Below the pieces are notes generated by a model, which was given only the letters and a program-made list of their open reading frames with translations, was not told the DNA's origin and did not search any database. The position numbers were made by a program, and so were the translations under genes. From positions 215,768,484-215,832,483 of the forward strand of contig CAXKWD010000001.1 in the NCBI GenBank assembly GCA_964059195.1: a stretch of DNA of 64,000 nt, written 5' to 3'. The stretch is from Ectobius pallidus. Lineage: Eukaryota > Arthropoda > Insecta > Blattodea > Ectobiidae. Below are positions 32,226 through 43,968 of the stretch, one piece after another; position 1 is the stretch's first letter; each line of letters begins with the position of its first letter.

Positions 32226-32342
32226 ACGGCATCCAACTGGAGGTTTCTGTTACCTAGGTGAATTTTGTTACGCTTATTTTCCGAGAGGTGACAGAAGGAC
32301 AGGTGGTAAGCTCATCACCTCACAAACCCCCTCCAGAAACTA
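32226..32342 (-). mobile_element. SINE-5 3' fragment, reversed
   Basis: GAATTTTGTTACGCTTATTT, GACAGGTGGTAAGC and ACCCCCTCCAGAAACTA match the 3' half of the copy at 41142-41522. Confidence 0.7.
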
Positions 32343-32565
32343 TTATTTATTATTTACTGAATATACAGTTTTATGAACCCTATTTTACCCGAAGGTACAT
32401 TTGGGTTATAGTTTTAACAAATTTAATTTGTAATGTAGGCCTACATATTTATATTTCTCAATTTGGCTATGCCATACCATTCCGTTCTATAACTAGCAGT
32501 GCTAAGCATTAACACCCAATCACCATGGTAACTTGAAACTATAATCGATTATGTACATAAGAAAG

Positions 32566-32866
32566 GGGTACGCCGTAGCGTAGTGGTTGAGGCGCTGCGC
32601 TACAAACCGGAAGGTCGCGGGTTCGATTCCCGATGAGGTCGTTGAGATTTTTCAATTGGCCTAATCCTTCTGGTGGCACTATGGCCCTGGGGTCGACTCA
32701 GCCTCCAACAGAAATGAGTACCAGGAGCAATCCTGGGGGTGAAGGCGGCCGGTGCGTAAGGCTGACAACCTTACCACCTTCATGTGCCGAATGTCCAAAA
32801 TCTGGGAGCCTCAACCTCCTGGAACCCTCTGGGCCTCCATGGCCTGTATAGGGATCACTTTACTTT
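32566..32866 (+). mobile_element. SINE-3, full length with 11-bp duplication
   Basis: Head GTACGCCGTAGCGTAGTGG, B box GGGTTCGATTCCCG, body through GGCCTCCATGGCCTG and tail TCACTTTACTTT. The repeat acataagaaag is perfect at 32555-32565 and 32867-32877. It is inserted at the C-terminal end of a reversed LINE relic. Confidence 0.9.
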
Positions 32867-33195
32867 ACATAAGAAAGAAAATAATAAAATTGTCTAGAAC
32901 AGCATTTTCTTAGAAATATATGAAATAATGGTTTAGCGTAAAGAAGTTCACAGTAATCTAGATGTCCTTTTAAAACGTGTCTTTCTCTTTTAAACACTGG
33001 ACAGTTGAATAAAAGATGTTCGACAGTTTGTTCTTCGCCACATATACACAAGTATCCATTTTCTCTTATCACTTTGAATCTTTCGAAATAGGAGCCAAAA
33101 TTCCCATGTCCAGACAGAAATTGGGTCACTTTAAAGTCGGATTTAACAACACTTCTAAGGCGTGCTTCAGAAACTAAGGTATTACTTGGACGTTA
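32867..33195 (-). pseudogene. LINE ORF2 C-terminal remnant with Zn-knuckle-like motif
   Basis: Reading leftward from about 33129: TQFLSGHGNFGSYFERFKVI, YLCICGEEQTVEHLLFNCPV and FKRERHVLKGHLDYCELLYA. The SGHGxFGxY ... C-CG--ETVEHLLF-CP-F--ER pattern is the C-terminal end of R1/jockey-like ORF2 proteins, with a CxC...H....C motif. The frame stays open for about 90 codons but the protein upstream is missing. A SINE-3 is inserted at its end. Confidence 0.8.
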
Positions 33196-33261
33196 AATGT
33201 AATAACTGGATATATTAAGTTTTGGAAATGATATTAAGTTTTGTTTGAAAAGTGTAAATTC

Positions 33262-33688
33262 TAGGGATGGGTCGATACCAGATTTTCTCGATACTCGATA
33301 CTCGATACCGATACATGACTTTTTCCTCGATACTCGATACTTCGATACTTTCAATAAAAGCAGTTTCAATAAATAGGTACATTAAAAATTAAAATTAGAG
33401 AGAACTGCTTAATACCAACTAAATTAATTAAGTCTGCATATTTAATGAGACAAAATTTAATATCATCAGTAGCCTATAATTATTTTTAAACTCTACATTA
33501 AAACTAAAATTAGTTTTTTAAACAGTCCACTTACAAGTTTTTGTTAAAAAAAAATACTAGCATTCTCACTTAATTGCAGAAAAGTATCTAAAAAGTATCG
33601 AGCGAGTTTTCTGAAGTATCGTTCGATGCCGATACCATGCAAGTATCGAGAGTATCGAGGTATCGAAAGTATCGAGGACCCATCCCTA
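33262..33688. mobile_element. Non-autonomous hAT with iterated CGATAC motifs
   Basis: Ends TAGGGATGGGTCGATACC and GTATCGAGGACCCATCCCTA. The 8-bp repeat gtaaattc is perfect at 33254-33261 and 33689-33696. Both subterminal regions are packed with TCGATACT or AGTATCGA, likely transposase-binding sites. 427 bp, no coding. Confidence 0.92.
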
Positions 33689-33856
33689 GTAAATTCCCTA
33701 TACATTTTCACAAAGAAATATTGCATTTTGAAAGAAAATGTTTAACTCATCTTACAGAGCTCAGTAAAGTCAAAGAGAAACAATAAAAACAGAATTTCGA
33801 TAACTTCCTGAGTTTTGAAAACTGTTCTACAAATATGTGCAGTGGTTTAAAAGTGT

Positions 33857-33965
33857 TGGCCTGGGTGGAGCAGTTAGTATCGCGCTGGTTTTCTGTGCCC
33901 AAGGTTGCGAGTTCGATCCTGGCACAGGTCGATGTCATTTATGGGGCATAAATGTCAGTAGATTT
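33857..33965 (+). mobile_element. SINE-9, tRNA-like fragment
   Basis: GGTGGAGCAGTTAGTATCG (A-box-like) and GCGAGTTCGATCCTGGC (B-box-like) at tRNA spacing, followed by a short body with GGGGCATAAATGTCAG. Only one copy is visible here. Confidence 0.6.
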
Positions 33966-35242
33966 ACTGGATAGGCATTTCATAAAATATGGAAATTTTT
34001 CCCTCAAAGAGAGATGTTATAATATTATTGTAAATGAGTGGTCAAATATAAGTTTAAAACCTCAAGTTCACTTAATATTAAGGACTTAAGTGTATTTGAA
34101 GTTGTTTCATGTGTAAAATATGTCGATTTACTTATTTATTGTGTTGTAGTTACTTTTTTTGCCATTTTTAGAATGATTTTTATCACTCTTTAATACCAGG
34201 TAGTCGAGAGTAACCAGCTATGTCCATTTTGATTTGAGAAAATATACACCTTAAGGTACAATTTGGTATAAGATTAACTTCAAAAAGTGTGTGTGGTTAA
34301 TTACTATATGTAAAATAACAAACAGTGACTTTCTGTCCCACCCGTAATGTTGATAGTTTTATTAAATTATTATTGATGAGTTAAATAAATGTTCTGACAA
34401 TCTGGAAACAGTTTATAATTTGTATTTAATCCCTCATACATTAAGACATAAACATTAAGACCCTAACAGTAATAGCAGAACAGCAAATGAACTGTTTTTC
34501 TGCATCATTAAAATCATTGTTCAATTTATGTCCCACCCTAATAGATTTTGATAAACAAATTTAAAATATTTAAAATAAATTTTAAATAATGCTTTGCATG
34601 TAGTGTGGAGGAGAAGGCATGGTAGATTTTACAGATCGTGAAGAACCATTCTAGTTTATTATTTATGATCTGTAATAAACAAAAATAGTTTTAACAAAAT
34701 GCTAGAATATCCCACCCGTAATTATGAAATGGCTGTGGCATGTAAAAGAACTCCTTTGGGACAAAATTCCGGCACACCGGCGACGGTCACAGGCCTAAGT
34801 TACAGTACATCCCCGTCGTTAAATAACAATATACCAACCAAGACGGTAGGGACACTTTAAAACAGTAGCGAGCCTCTAGTGTTGGGTTAAGGACGTTGAT
34901 ACCATGGAAACAGCACTGCCTATGTTTGCTTGCTTGTTTTCGTGGCGACTGTTACATAAGATCTCCACGCGAATCTACTAAACATAGCGTAATTCGGTTG
35001 TTTTTCTCAGCAACGTGAAATATTCATCCACATCCTTAATCCAGTTGAAAACAACCATTTCAAAAGACGTCACGACCGATTCACGAGGAAACTCATTCAG
35101 CATTATAAATTCCTTGTTTTTCTCAGATTGACAAAAACACATTATATAATCGGGGGGAATGTGTGTGAGACCACAATTACGTCACATATTGCGTGGTTTA
35201 GATCTATACATGATCAGTATGACTGTGAAGTCCTATACCCTA
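33966..35242. other. Unclassified stretch
   Basis: The word TCCCACCCGTAAT occurs at two points (about 34335 and 34710) and TCCCACCCTAA near 34535, but no element limits are seen. Near 34740 ATGTAAAAGAACTCC resembles part of SINE-5. No gene. Confidence 0.4.
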
Positions 35243-35885
35243 TCTATATTAATAAAAGGGAGTGTTTGTCCCTCTGTCTGTCCGCGATGCCCAGCGAAAT
35301 CTACTGAACACAGAGATCTGAAATTTTAAACATAGGTGGATTGAAGGGTCGGAAAATGCACCTCGAAGCCGGAATTTTAATTTTAGCTTTCGTTCATGAG
35401 TTATGAGTGAAAAACGGGCAGAAAACGTGCATTTTTTGCGTTTTCGAAGCATCAGTTTTCAGTAGTACATTTCAATGTCAAATCAATTACAGTTGCCTTT
35501 GGCTATTTTTGTCATACCTTGGACATAAAACCGTCGCGATCGCTTGAATGTTGTAAGCCCACGCTGGTCGATTCATTTGTTTATAGGCTAATGTCAAGGC
35601 ACGTAGATATCTGAAATGTTCAACCTACACGGAAGATGGATAATCAATATAGGCATAAATATGGTCAAACATTGTTCTATTTGGACGAAACTCACTATAC
35701 AGGGGTTGTCTGGGCCAAGGAACTCTAATCTGAGGTCGTTTTCACCTGGTGATGCTTTCTAATCGTGGTATGTACTCCACATGAATTAGATGTTAATAAA
35801 TATAATGATTTAACTATGTATTATGCTCTTAGTTTTTAATTTTCAAAAAATAATTATCGCGGGCGAAGCCGCAGACACATGCGAT
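35243..35885 (+). mobile_element. Hel-B Helitron
   Basis: Starts TCTATATTAATAAAAGGGAG and ends with cgcgggcgaagccgcagac and mutated terminus CGAT. It has an extra GGCTA at 35586-35590 compared with other Hel-B copies. Confidence 0.85.
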
Positions 35886-36067
35886 TTATATTGATATAAT
35901 TGAATCCTTTACTTGGCGATACTCTATTTTTCACACATATAAACCCATGCCGAACCGCACAGAAAATACACAGCGCAATGATTAAGCCCAGAGTATTTTC
36001 TTGCTATCTTATTCTGAAGGTGTATATGCAATTTAAATTTTCTTCCAAATTCTTTTTCTTCATATGA

Positions 36068-37203
36068 GGGGTCTATTAGCAAACTCGGCAATCTCCATTT
36101 TGATAAAAGATAGAGATGCTGACATCTAATGAAAGTTTAATGCATTTCTGGCTACATATTTAGTGTATGTGAAGCAAACCCGACTTACCAAATATCAGAG
36201 GAACTCAGATTTACAAGACATACACTAAATAGGGGAAGGTTGCCTTTGTTGGACCGATTTTACATTTTGTTACCCCATGCCTTTATTATGTATTTAATTG
36301 ATACGAAATATATTGTACAATAATCTACATTTTATACACTTTCATGTGGTAGTATTATATTTTGTATAGATATATATCTCCAAGGCCTACAATTTAAAAT
36401 TTAGAATTCTGTAAATGGTCCGAATTAGGAAACCGGTTGCTTAAGTTGGACCGATGGTAAAACTATAAGTAAAAAAATAATAATTGTAATATTTTAAAGG
36501 ACCTGTAATTTAACAAATTTATTAGGCACACATGGCATTTGAAGTAAGTTAGTTAGAGCCTATTATACAAAACCATTAATTATAATTTGTAAATTAGAAG
36601 CAAACTGTTTTGAACTGATAAAGTGCTTCAAATAAGATACAAAGAATAACCTAGGAAACAAATTGCATAAAAAATGTAAAAAATACCAAATATACCAAAT
36701 CTGCCTATACAAAAATGGAAGTTATGGTGGTCCAAATTAGGAAAGACGCAGTGGTCCAACTTCGGCAACTGGACTCCATGTAAAGAAATATGATGCTACA
36801 AGGACTCACAAAATGTAAAACTAGTTTTACGATATCTAGTTACTAACATACTAATGAAAGGCAGTTGTAAAATATAATGTAGGTAATTGTTTTGCTTACT
36901 CTTACTCCTCACAATAGCTTATAATTTGCAGCGTGACTCCTGTTACACAAACGAGGAGAACACAATGATTGCAGTTATTCTTTCTTCAAAGGCTGCAGCC
37001 AACTGACCGTTGGATCACATGTCCTTGACAACATTTCTCACCAGTAGAGCCAACACATTGCGAAATATGAAGGAGGTCCAACCTAGGCAACGGTCCAACT
37101 TCGGCAACTCTCCCCTATGTACCAGGAAATGCATGAAACTTTAATAAGAAGTCAGCATCTCTATCTTTTATCAAAATGGACATTGCCGGGTTTGCTAACA
37201 GCC
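36068..37203. mobile_element. MITE with GGGGTCTATTAGC ends, holding another element
   Basis: Left arm GGGGTCTATTAGCAAACTCG and TAAAAGATAGAGATGCTGAC is mirrored on the right by GTCAGCATCTCTATCTTTTA and GCCGGGTTTGCTAACAG. The nested element 36232-37115 sits between TA pairs. Confidence 0.8.
36232..37115. mobile_element. TA-flanked element with iterated GGTCCAAC motif
   Basis: Ends GGGGAAGGTTGCCTTTGTTG and CAACTTCGGCAACTCTCCCC are inverted, with TA at 36230-36231 and 37116-37117. The 17-base motif GGTCCAACTTCGGCAAC or close variants appears about seven times in both orientations. No transposase recognised. TA target suggests the Tc1/mariner/pogo group. Confidence 0.75.
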
Positions 37204-37499
37204 ATTTTGATATAGAGTGGCAGATATACCTACACGAAAAAGAGGACATTAGGGTGGTAAAATGAGGACTTTGGAGAAAAATGAAGAAAAGCCTAATCGA
37301 AATCGTGAAGAAATGATTATAACATAGATATGGAGTTTAAAAATGTCAAAATATATTGATAATGTTAATAAACATGAAATTAAACATTTTTAACAATTTC
37401 TCTAATTGCAGACATTAAAACGAGCGTGAAAAGTTCAAAGAGGATGATTTTCCTTGCAGGAGTTTAAGTTTTCTCAATATTTACATACAAAAGTCCTGA

Positions 37500-37646
37500 C
37501 AGGAGTAGGACCTATTCCTTTAAACCTTTGTTCTTCCTTAAGCCCTGCTTAATGAATCGATCTGGAAATCGATTACAAAAATAATTTATTTTTTGCATAT
37601 CATAATTCCAACCATCTCTGATTAAACAAACGCATTCTGGCACTTT
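37500..37646 (+). repeat. X repeat 3' fragment
   Basis: CTTTGTTCTTCCTTAAGCCC, TGCTTAATGAATCGATCTGG and the terminus CATTCTGGCACTT match the 3' end of other X copies. Confidence 0.75.
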
Positions 37647-37665
37647 GTTATAAATTTACTTCTTT

Positions 37666-38094
37666 CTTTCTTTATCGTAGTTTTACCTCTCCCATTTAGG
37701 ATTAAAGCGACCCAAGCCGCCCGGGCCTTACAGGGCCGCGTCCTGTCGGGAGAGGGTTTATCTTTGGATCACACACATACTTTTTTGACCAGACAAGGAC
37801 ATGGAGGGTCTCCACTGATGAGTAATCAGCCCAATGCCGGGACCACCTCCGAGACAACACGAACACATAGGACGATACACATCATTCACACACACACTTA
37901 CTCCAAACACGGCGAGAATGGGATGAAGATGATAATGACGGCCAAATGATAAGTTATACGGGGACCACAAGGGCCTAAAGTTACCCGACATTTGTCTCAT
38001 AGGTGAGGAAAAAACCCGGAAAAAACCTCATCCAGGTAACTTGTCCCGACCAAGAATCGAATCCGGGCCCGCTGCGTGAGAGCCACAGCGGTGG
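37666..38094 (-). mobile_element. SINE-1, reversed
   Basis: Tail TCTTTCTTTATCGTAG, body GGGAGAGGGTTTATCTTTGG and head ending GAGCCACAGCGGTGG. Slightly shortened at the B box side relative to 45107-45548. Open frames on both strands here are shadows of the repeat. Confidence 0.85.
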
Positions 38095-38127
38095 AAGTAT
38101 ATGTTTACCTGATTTCATTTTATTTTT

Positions 38128-38775
38128 AAAAAAAGTGTGCGTGGAACGCCACGCGACAGAAGTAAAACGTGTTTTAATTTTTGGATTTTTTCAATTTTGG
38201 ATTATTGGATTTTTTCACTTTTGGATTGTTGGAATTTTTAATATTGGGTATTTGGACTTTTTAATTTTGCATTTTGGATTTTTTAATTTTTGATCTTTTA
38301 ATTTTTTAATTTTAGAATTTTCGATTTATTAATTTTTAATTTTTATTTTTTAAATTTTGGATTTTTTGTTTTTTTTACTTTTGAATTTTTTAAATTTTGG
38401 ATATTTCGATTTTTAAATTTTTAATTTTTTAAATTTTGGATTTTTTTTACTTTTTAATTTTGGATCTTTAAATTTTTTTATTTTGGAATTTTGGATTTTT
38501 TACATTTTACATCTTTGAATTTCTTTTTGGATTTTTTATTTTTTATTTTCAATTTTTTTATTTTGGATTTTTAGATTTTTTAAATTTTGGATTTTGGATT
38601 TTTTAATTTTTAATTTTTGGATTTTATAAATTTTGGATAAGGGTAATCATTGAGTTGACTGTTTTCTGGGCAGTCCGTTCCGTTACACCTCACTATTTTC
38701 GTGACGATTTTCAGCGTTACACAAGTTCTCGATTTACCCCTACCGCGGCTAAGAAGTTTCACTTCAAAAAGCACT
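38128..38775 (+). repeat. Z repeat, copy B
   Basis: Begins GTGTGCGTGGAACGCCACGC (palindrome), then about 480 bp of TTGGATTTTTTAATTTT-like degenerate units, then the 150-bp terminal block ending GAAGTTTCACTTC. Confidence 0.75.
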
Positions 38776-38988
38776 AACGAATGTCTTCAAATACTGTAAA
38801 CGAAGTGCTTAATCTAAGGGCTGTAAACTTTTAATTGAATAATTTTTCGTATAAATTCTCTTTAGGGGCAGTTATAGACTAACCATCAATTGTACGTACA
38901 AACTCATGAATTAAGTATTGCGTGGCGAACAGTACATATCAGCATTGGTATGACACACCTGTACTCGCTCTCCCTGTTTTCATAATTA

Positions 38989-39529
38989 TACAGGGTGTTA
39001 ATGAATAACACCGAAATATTTTATCTGTATATAGAGGGGACATAGACAAGCAACTTTTATTAGGAGATGTTTTGCTCTATGGACTCAATTTTTCATTTTA
39101 CAGCCTAAAATCTCTCAAGGCATGGCCGCCACTGACATCTAACATTTTAAAAATTAAATACAAAACAAAGGAACTTCGTTGTTAACACTGGACTAATTAA
39201 TAAAACACTAATGCAGCGGCGGCCAGCCATATCATTAGTCTGTAAATTTTGCAGATTATGGAAACACTAAATTATGATATAGCTGTTGATGTATTGTTAA
39301 GAATCAGGTTTTTGTCGATCACTAAGAAGGCATGAAGTCAATTTAATGAAAATTTTAACTCTATTTCGATTCATTGTTGACTTGTGAGCACCTAATCGTA
39401 ATGACTTTAATGCCCTGTAGCATATACATTTTACGCCTGTGAGCAAAATTCTCCTAATCAAAGATGTTTGTCTATTTCCCCTCTTATACACTGGTGAAAT
39501 ATTTCGGTGTTATTCATTAACACCCTGTA
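38989..39529. mobile_element. Mariner-type MITE, uninterrupted copy
   Basis: Ends TACAGGGTGTTAATGAATAA and TTATTCATTAACACCCTGTA, TA on both sides. Same family as 15123-16017; it provides the empty target of the SINE-7 insertion there. Confidence 0.88.
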
Positions 39530-39531
39530 TA

Positions 39532-40124
39532 GTAGCCAATTGTTTAATAAATATTTAAAATTTAACATCTACTCTTATACAATTCAACGGCCCTAAATAG
39601 CGTGCTTGCTCGCTCGCCCGCTTCGTGAGACATCGGGTATACTCGGCGATGTTCGTCTCTCGCAGTGTAAACTTTCATGACGACTACAAAATTAGTAAAA
39701 CCATTTCTTTATTATATAAGGCCTAAGTGAAATGAACACAATGAACAAATATTCTAATTTTATTTTTAGTTACAATTTTCATAGCTCTGAACCACAAACA
39801 TTTTTAATACACTGCCAGTGTAAATTTCTTTAAAATCCTGGAGCCAATTAATAATGGCGGGTGAAGCCGCGGGCATCAGATTTAATATATTGGTAGTTTA
39901 ATCCTCGAAGTATCGCGGACAGTAAAAATCCAAATCAATCACTCCTTCTCTTGAAAAATTATATAATTTCTGAAAATTACACTGAATTTATCAAATAAAA
40001 TTCACATCACATTCATCTGTCAACAAACAGTTGAGAAACGATACGTATTATCCACCGCCGTCTCGAGAATTACGCGAGAGAATTATACAGTTTAGAAGGC
40101 AGTGGTTCACAGTTATCTTTGGAA
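39532..40124. other. Unclassified; Helitron 3' end fragment
   Basis: Only a solitary Helitron-like end (ATGGCGGGTGAAGCCGCGGG) at 39853-39885 is recognisable, with a mutated terminus. Confidence 0.5.
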
Positions 40125-40343
40125 CTGCATAATCGGATCTGAGATCGTTTTCCCAGGTGGCGATTTCTAATCGTGGAATGTACTCTAAAGCCGGAATTTT
40201 AGCTGTTTCATTAATTATTAATGTTTTAGTTTAAGAATGATTCGCGTGCAAGTGTAATAAATATAATGCTTTAATAATTATTATACTATTAATTTTTAAT
40301 TGTTCAATTAATTATCGTGGGCGAAGCCGCGGGCACCTCCTAG
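40125..40343 (+). mobile_element. Hel-B Helitron, 3' part
   Basis: From ATCGGATCTGAGATCGTTTT through AATAAATATAATG to the hairpin cgtgggcgaagccgcggg and CTAG at 40340-40343. The 5' part is missing. Confidence 0.75.
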
Positions 40344-41128
40344 TACAGTACATTCTCTGTTAAATTTGTACACCCAAAGCAAGACATAACATAATAAATT
40401 AACAAACACCTGATTGCATTGAATACAAAGTCCTCTCCATTCAATACCAAGAATGGTTTCTACATTCATTTGAACAAATCTGACGCATTTCCGTTACATG
40501 CTGTATTAGCTGATGACTCACTTCCATAACATTGATTTCAAAGACGTTTACAAGTCAAAAGTGGGGTATACAAAACATGCTCTAATTTTAGCTCTAATTT
40601 AAAGTTCTAATAACCATTTCCATAATAATCCAGTGGGAGTGTATAAAAGGACTTAATTTGTTCCTGAAGTTGACCTTGGTGAAAATTTCGTGACGCACGA
40701 GAAAAGTAACGGCTTATCATCAAGTACATCTTCAGTCCTGATAACACCGCAAATCTCATGTAGTTTAAGAAAAGTGCTTATTAAGTACTTCTTAGAACGA
40801 CTGTTAGAAATGCATCGCTCTAAAAACTTCCTAACGTTGATACATAAGAAAAATATTAACCCTAAATGATAATAAAAACGATGAAGAAGAAGAAGAAGAA
40901 ACCCTAAATGTTCGAGACTCGTGCCGGACTGCGTAGAAAACAGTTATCCCAATAATTAGACTCTGGCCCCAGTGCGAGCCATACCAGGCAGGAGCCAGGA
41001 TAACCACTGCAGAAGATGAAGTGAGATTGATAGAGAGCATCGCCCCGGAAAAGCGAAATCACGGGTTCGAATCCCAGAATTTGAAGGAATTATTCTAGTA
41101 AAAAGTCTCACGTGAACCACACAATTTC
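40344..41128. other. Unclassified; possible tRNA-like B box
   Basis: GGGTTCGAATCCC near 41060 could be the B box of a further decayed SINE. A GAA run lies at 40881-40900. No gene. Confidence 0.4.
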
Positions 41129-41141
41129 CTCTACCCTTAAT

Positions 41142-41522
41142 GTCTGTCTGTCTCGAACCCTATAGCCCCTATGTTAGGGAGAAGGGGCCTTCAAGTGGAG
41201 AATTCTGTTACCTATATGAATTTTGTTACGCTTATTTTCCGAGAGAGGGCAGAGGGACAGGTGGTAAGCCCATCGCCTCTCAACCACCCTCAGGAAACTA
41301 AAGAAAGGGCCGAGAAATTTTGTCCAGAGGCTCTAATTTAGGCTTGGAGTTCTTTTACGTGCCGTAAATCTACGACAAGGGCCCCCCAGCTTAAAGTCCC
41401 TCCCGGAGGACACCGTGCCCAAAATGTTTACGTCCTGAAAAACCTATCGACCGCGGACGGGTTTGATCCCGCGACCTTCGGTTCTAGAGGCGGGCACGCT
41501 ACCTCTAGACCACCGCGGCCGA
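41142..41522 (-). mobile_element. SINE-5, full length with 13-bp duplication
   Basis: Reverse head GCCGCGGTGGTCTAGAGG and B-box-like CGGGATCAAACCCG; tail of TGTC repeats. The repeat ctctacccttaat is perfect at 41129-41141 and 41523-41535. Other copies: 54490-54838 and a fragment at 32226. Confidence 0.9.
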
Positions 41523-41679
41523 CTCTACCCTTAATACTCCAGTATAAAGTACATGGCTACATCGCAGTAGTGCACATTCAATTGTCTCAGCTTCATTATC
41601 CATGAGGAAAGTTTGTTTATAATGCAAATATTTCTTGTTCACCAGCTAGATTGACTTTGTATGAACGGTACCTGGCTTA

Positions 41680-42310
41680 GAACTACCCATCATAGAATTT
41701 TTAAGGAAAAAGATGCTTGAAATAAAAGTTTTATCTCTTGGCTCTTTGGAGCCGTTTTCGAGAAAATTGCGACAAACGAAATTTTCTTCACGTAAAGTAG
41801 GTACCAATAAAAATAAGAGAAAGTTGTCACGAATCTTCGTGTCACATCCCAAAGAGGTACCTACCGGTAACCCAAATATAAAATTTTGTTTTCGTACGAT
41901 TTTCCATTAGGCCTACAAGAGGCCGTACTGCAATAAGCGCGTACTCCAAAGTGGGTGACTTATAACTACCCTTCACAAAAAAAAATCCCAAAAAATGTTT
42001 CAAATAAAAGATTTAGCTCTTAGTATAAATGACCAATGTGTAAAATTTAAAGAAAATCGTTAGAGCCGTTCTCGACAAAATCGCGGGAAAAGAAAATTTC
42101 TTCATGTAAAGTCCCATTTAAAATAAGAGAATCTTCGGATCACATCTTCAGAAGGTACCTGGCCGAAATACAAAATTTTGTTTTCATACGATTTTCCATT
42201 CTCTAGCTAGACTGTTGACAGACATCTACACAGACATATTTGCGAAGATAGTATTTTTGGATTCAGGGATCTCAAAACGTGTATTTATGTTAAAAACTCA
42301 ACTTCGAATT
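41680..42310. repeat. Y repeat with internal duplication
   Basis: Two diverged units at about 41720-41910 and 42001-42205 share GAGCCGTTTTCGAGAAAATT-like, ATTTTCTTCACGTAAAGT-like and ATACAAAATTTTGTTTTC-like blocks. A third partial copy lies at 50400-50590. Class unknown; open frames on both strands here are overlapping shadows. Confidence 0.65.
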
Positions 42311-42818
42311 AGAGGATCGAAAAAAAAATACTTCCTCTATCTATAGTAGCCTACCTGTGGCACGGGCAGAGGAAGTTTGTTTGTTTTTTTATTTATTTTC
42401 TTACACAGTACAGTGTTTTACATAGTTTACATATACTTATAAACTACATTTCTTAAAGTTTAACACACACATTTACAAATTAATAATTTACATACAAATA
42501 TTCAATGCATGTTCAATATTTAAACATGCTACATTTTACTACATTATTCATTTTAATATTATTTCTAGCTCTATTTTTACAGTATATGAAAGATGAATTA
42601 TACAAATTGAATGATAAATTTAAGAATATAGTATATACACACTTACAAAGAATAGAGATCACTTATATTATAAAAACAGTTTGATAAAAGAAAGGATTTA
42701 AGCATTTTCTTAAATGAAATTTCTGTTTTTTGTGATGTGATATGAGAGGGGAGTGAATTAAATACTTTAGAGCATAAGTAGTATGGAGAAGATTCGAATA
42801 GATGGGTAGAGTAAAAAT
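42311..42818. other. Unclassified spacer
   Basis: AT-rich; GCACGGGCAGAGGAAG at 42360 also occurs near 52955. No gene recognised. Confidence 0.4.
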
Positions 42819-42826
42819 ATTACCAC

Positions 42827-43545
42827 TAGACTTCGGATTTTAGGTAAAAACCTATGTTAATCCTTAAGTGATATATGGACGAAAACTTGTATATGCATGT
42901 TTCATAAGTGACTATGCCTAAACTGATAATTTTATAGGACCTAAAACAGCCTATTTTTGCGTTAGAGCCTAAAATTGCCTTTTTACTTGTTTTCCCTCTA
43001 AAGTTCAAAATAAGTTATTATTTGTTATAAATTCTAGCATTTATTTTCAGTTCGTACTAAATTTTTAACTCGGAATGTGCAGTACATGACACATTTGTGA
43101 CTTGGTTAAATAGTAAGGAATGTTTCGCTTTCAGTAGAAAAAATCCTTGGAATTCCCAAGAGAATGTAGTGTTTTTCTCCCGAATCCCTCATCCAGAAAA
43201 AAAAAATGTAGTTCTCTGAATCAATGAGGGATACAAGGGGTTGAATATGCTAGCGTGCGTAGGTTCTGGGCGCAGGGATTAGGTTTTCACTGTTATGGTA
43301 GTAACACAGGCTCTATTTAATTCTGTGTACCATAGGCCTATATCTGTGTTTTATCATGATTATTGATTAATGGTGACTTCAATAAATATAATATTCTGCA
43401 TTGCGATTGAGATATTTCAGAAAATTGGCAACTTAACGATTCTTTGAGAGACTATTTTACGATTTTTAGAACCTATCTTCTAATTTTAGAGCCTATTTTA
43501 GGTATCTAAAACAGAATTTTTAGCGACCTAAAAGTCCGAAGTCTA
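42827..43545. mobile_element. Non-autonomous hAT, family of 615-1301
   Basis: Ends TAGACTTCGGATTTTAGGT and ACCTAAAAGTCCGAAGTCTA. Flanks attaccac and attattgc agree at 5 of 8 bases, a decayed duplication. Inner sequence repeats CCTAAAA words near both ends. Confidence 0.8.
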
Positions 43546-43968
43546 ATTATTGCTACCTAAGTTGTTTTCATCGAACAGCTTCTTATACGAGTTTAATCTT
43601 ATGAAGTGTTGAGCTGCCTTGGCATATATAGGATGTGCTGTTATGTAACAAATGTCGGGGTCTTGAACACCCTCTTCATGAAGGGGATGCGTCTAGTTTC
43701 CTTGATCTAGAAGTTCTCTTGATCGCATCTGGGTCAGGGCTACGGCTAAGAGGCTAATCTGGCGTAGTGAATCAATATTCAATACGTCATTCCTGGCAAG
43801 TCAAGAGGAATGTCTTGATGGTGGGAGTTGTGACTTCACTACATGTTACACTCTCAAATATTTATAGCACTCTTAAAATTAACACTTTACACATGGTAGG
43901 CTATATATTCACACAGGGGGAATGCCTTCCACGTTTCTCACAGGGAACATAGTCCTTTTACTATGCCA
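43546..43968. other. Unclassified spacer
   Basis: No repeat or gene recognised. The small frame 43767-43952 has no domain. Confidence 0.4.
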
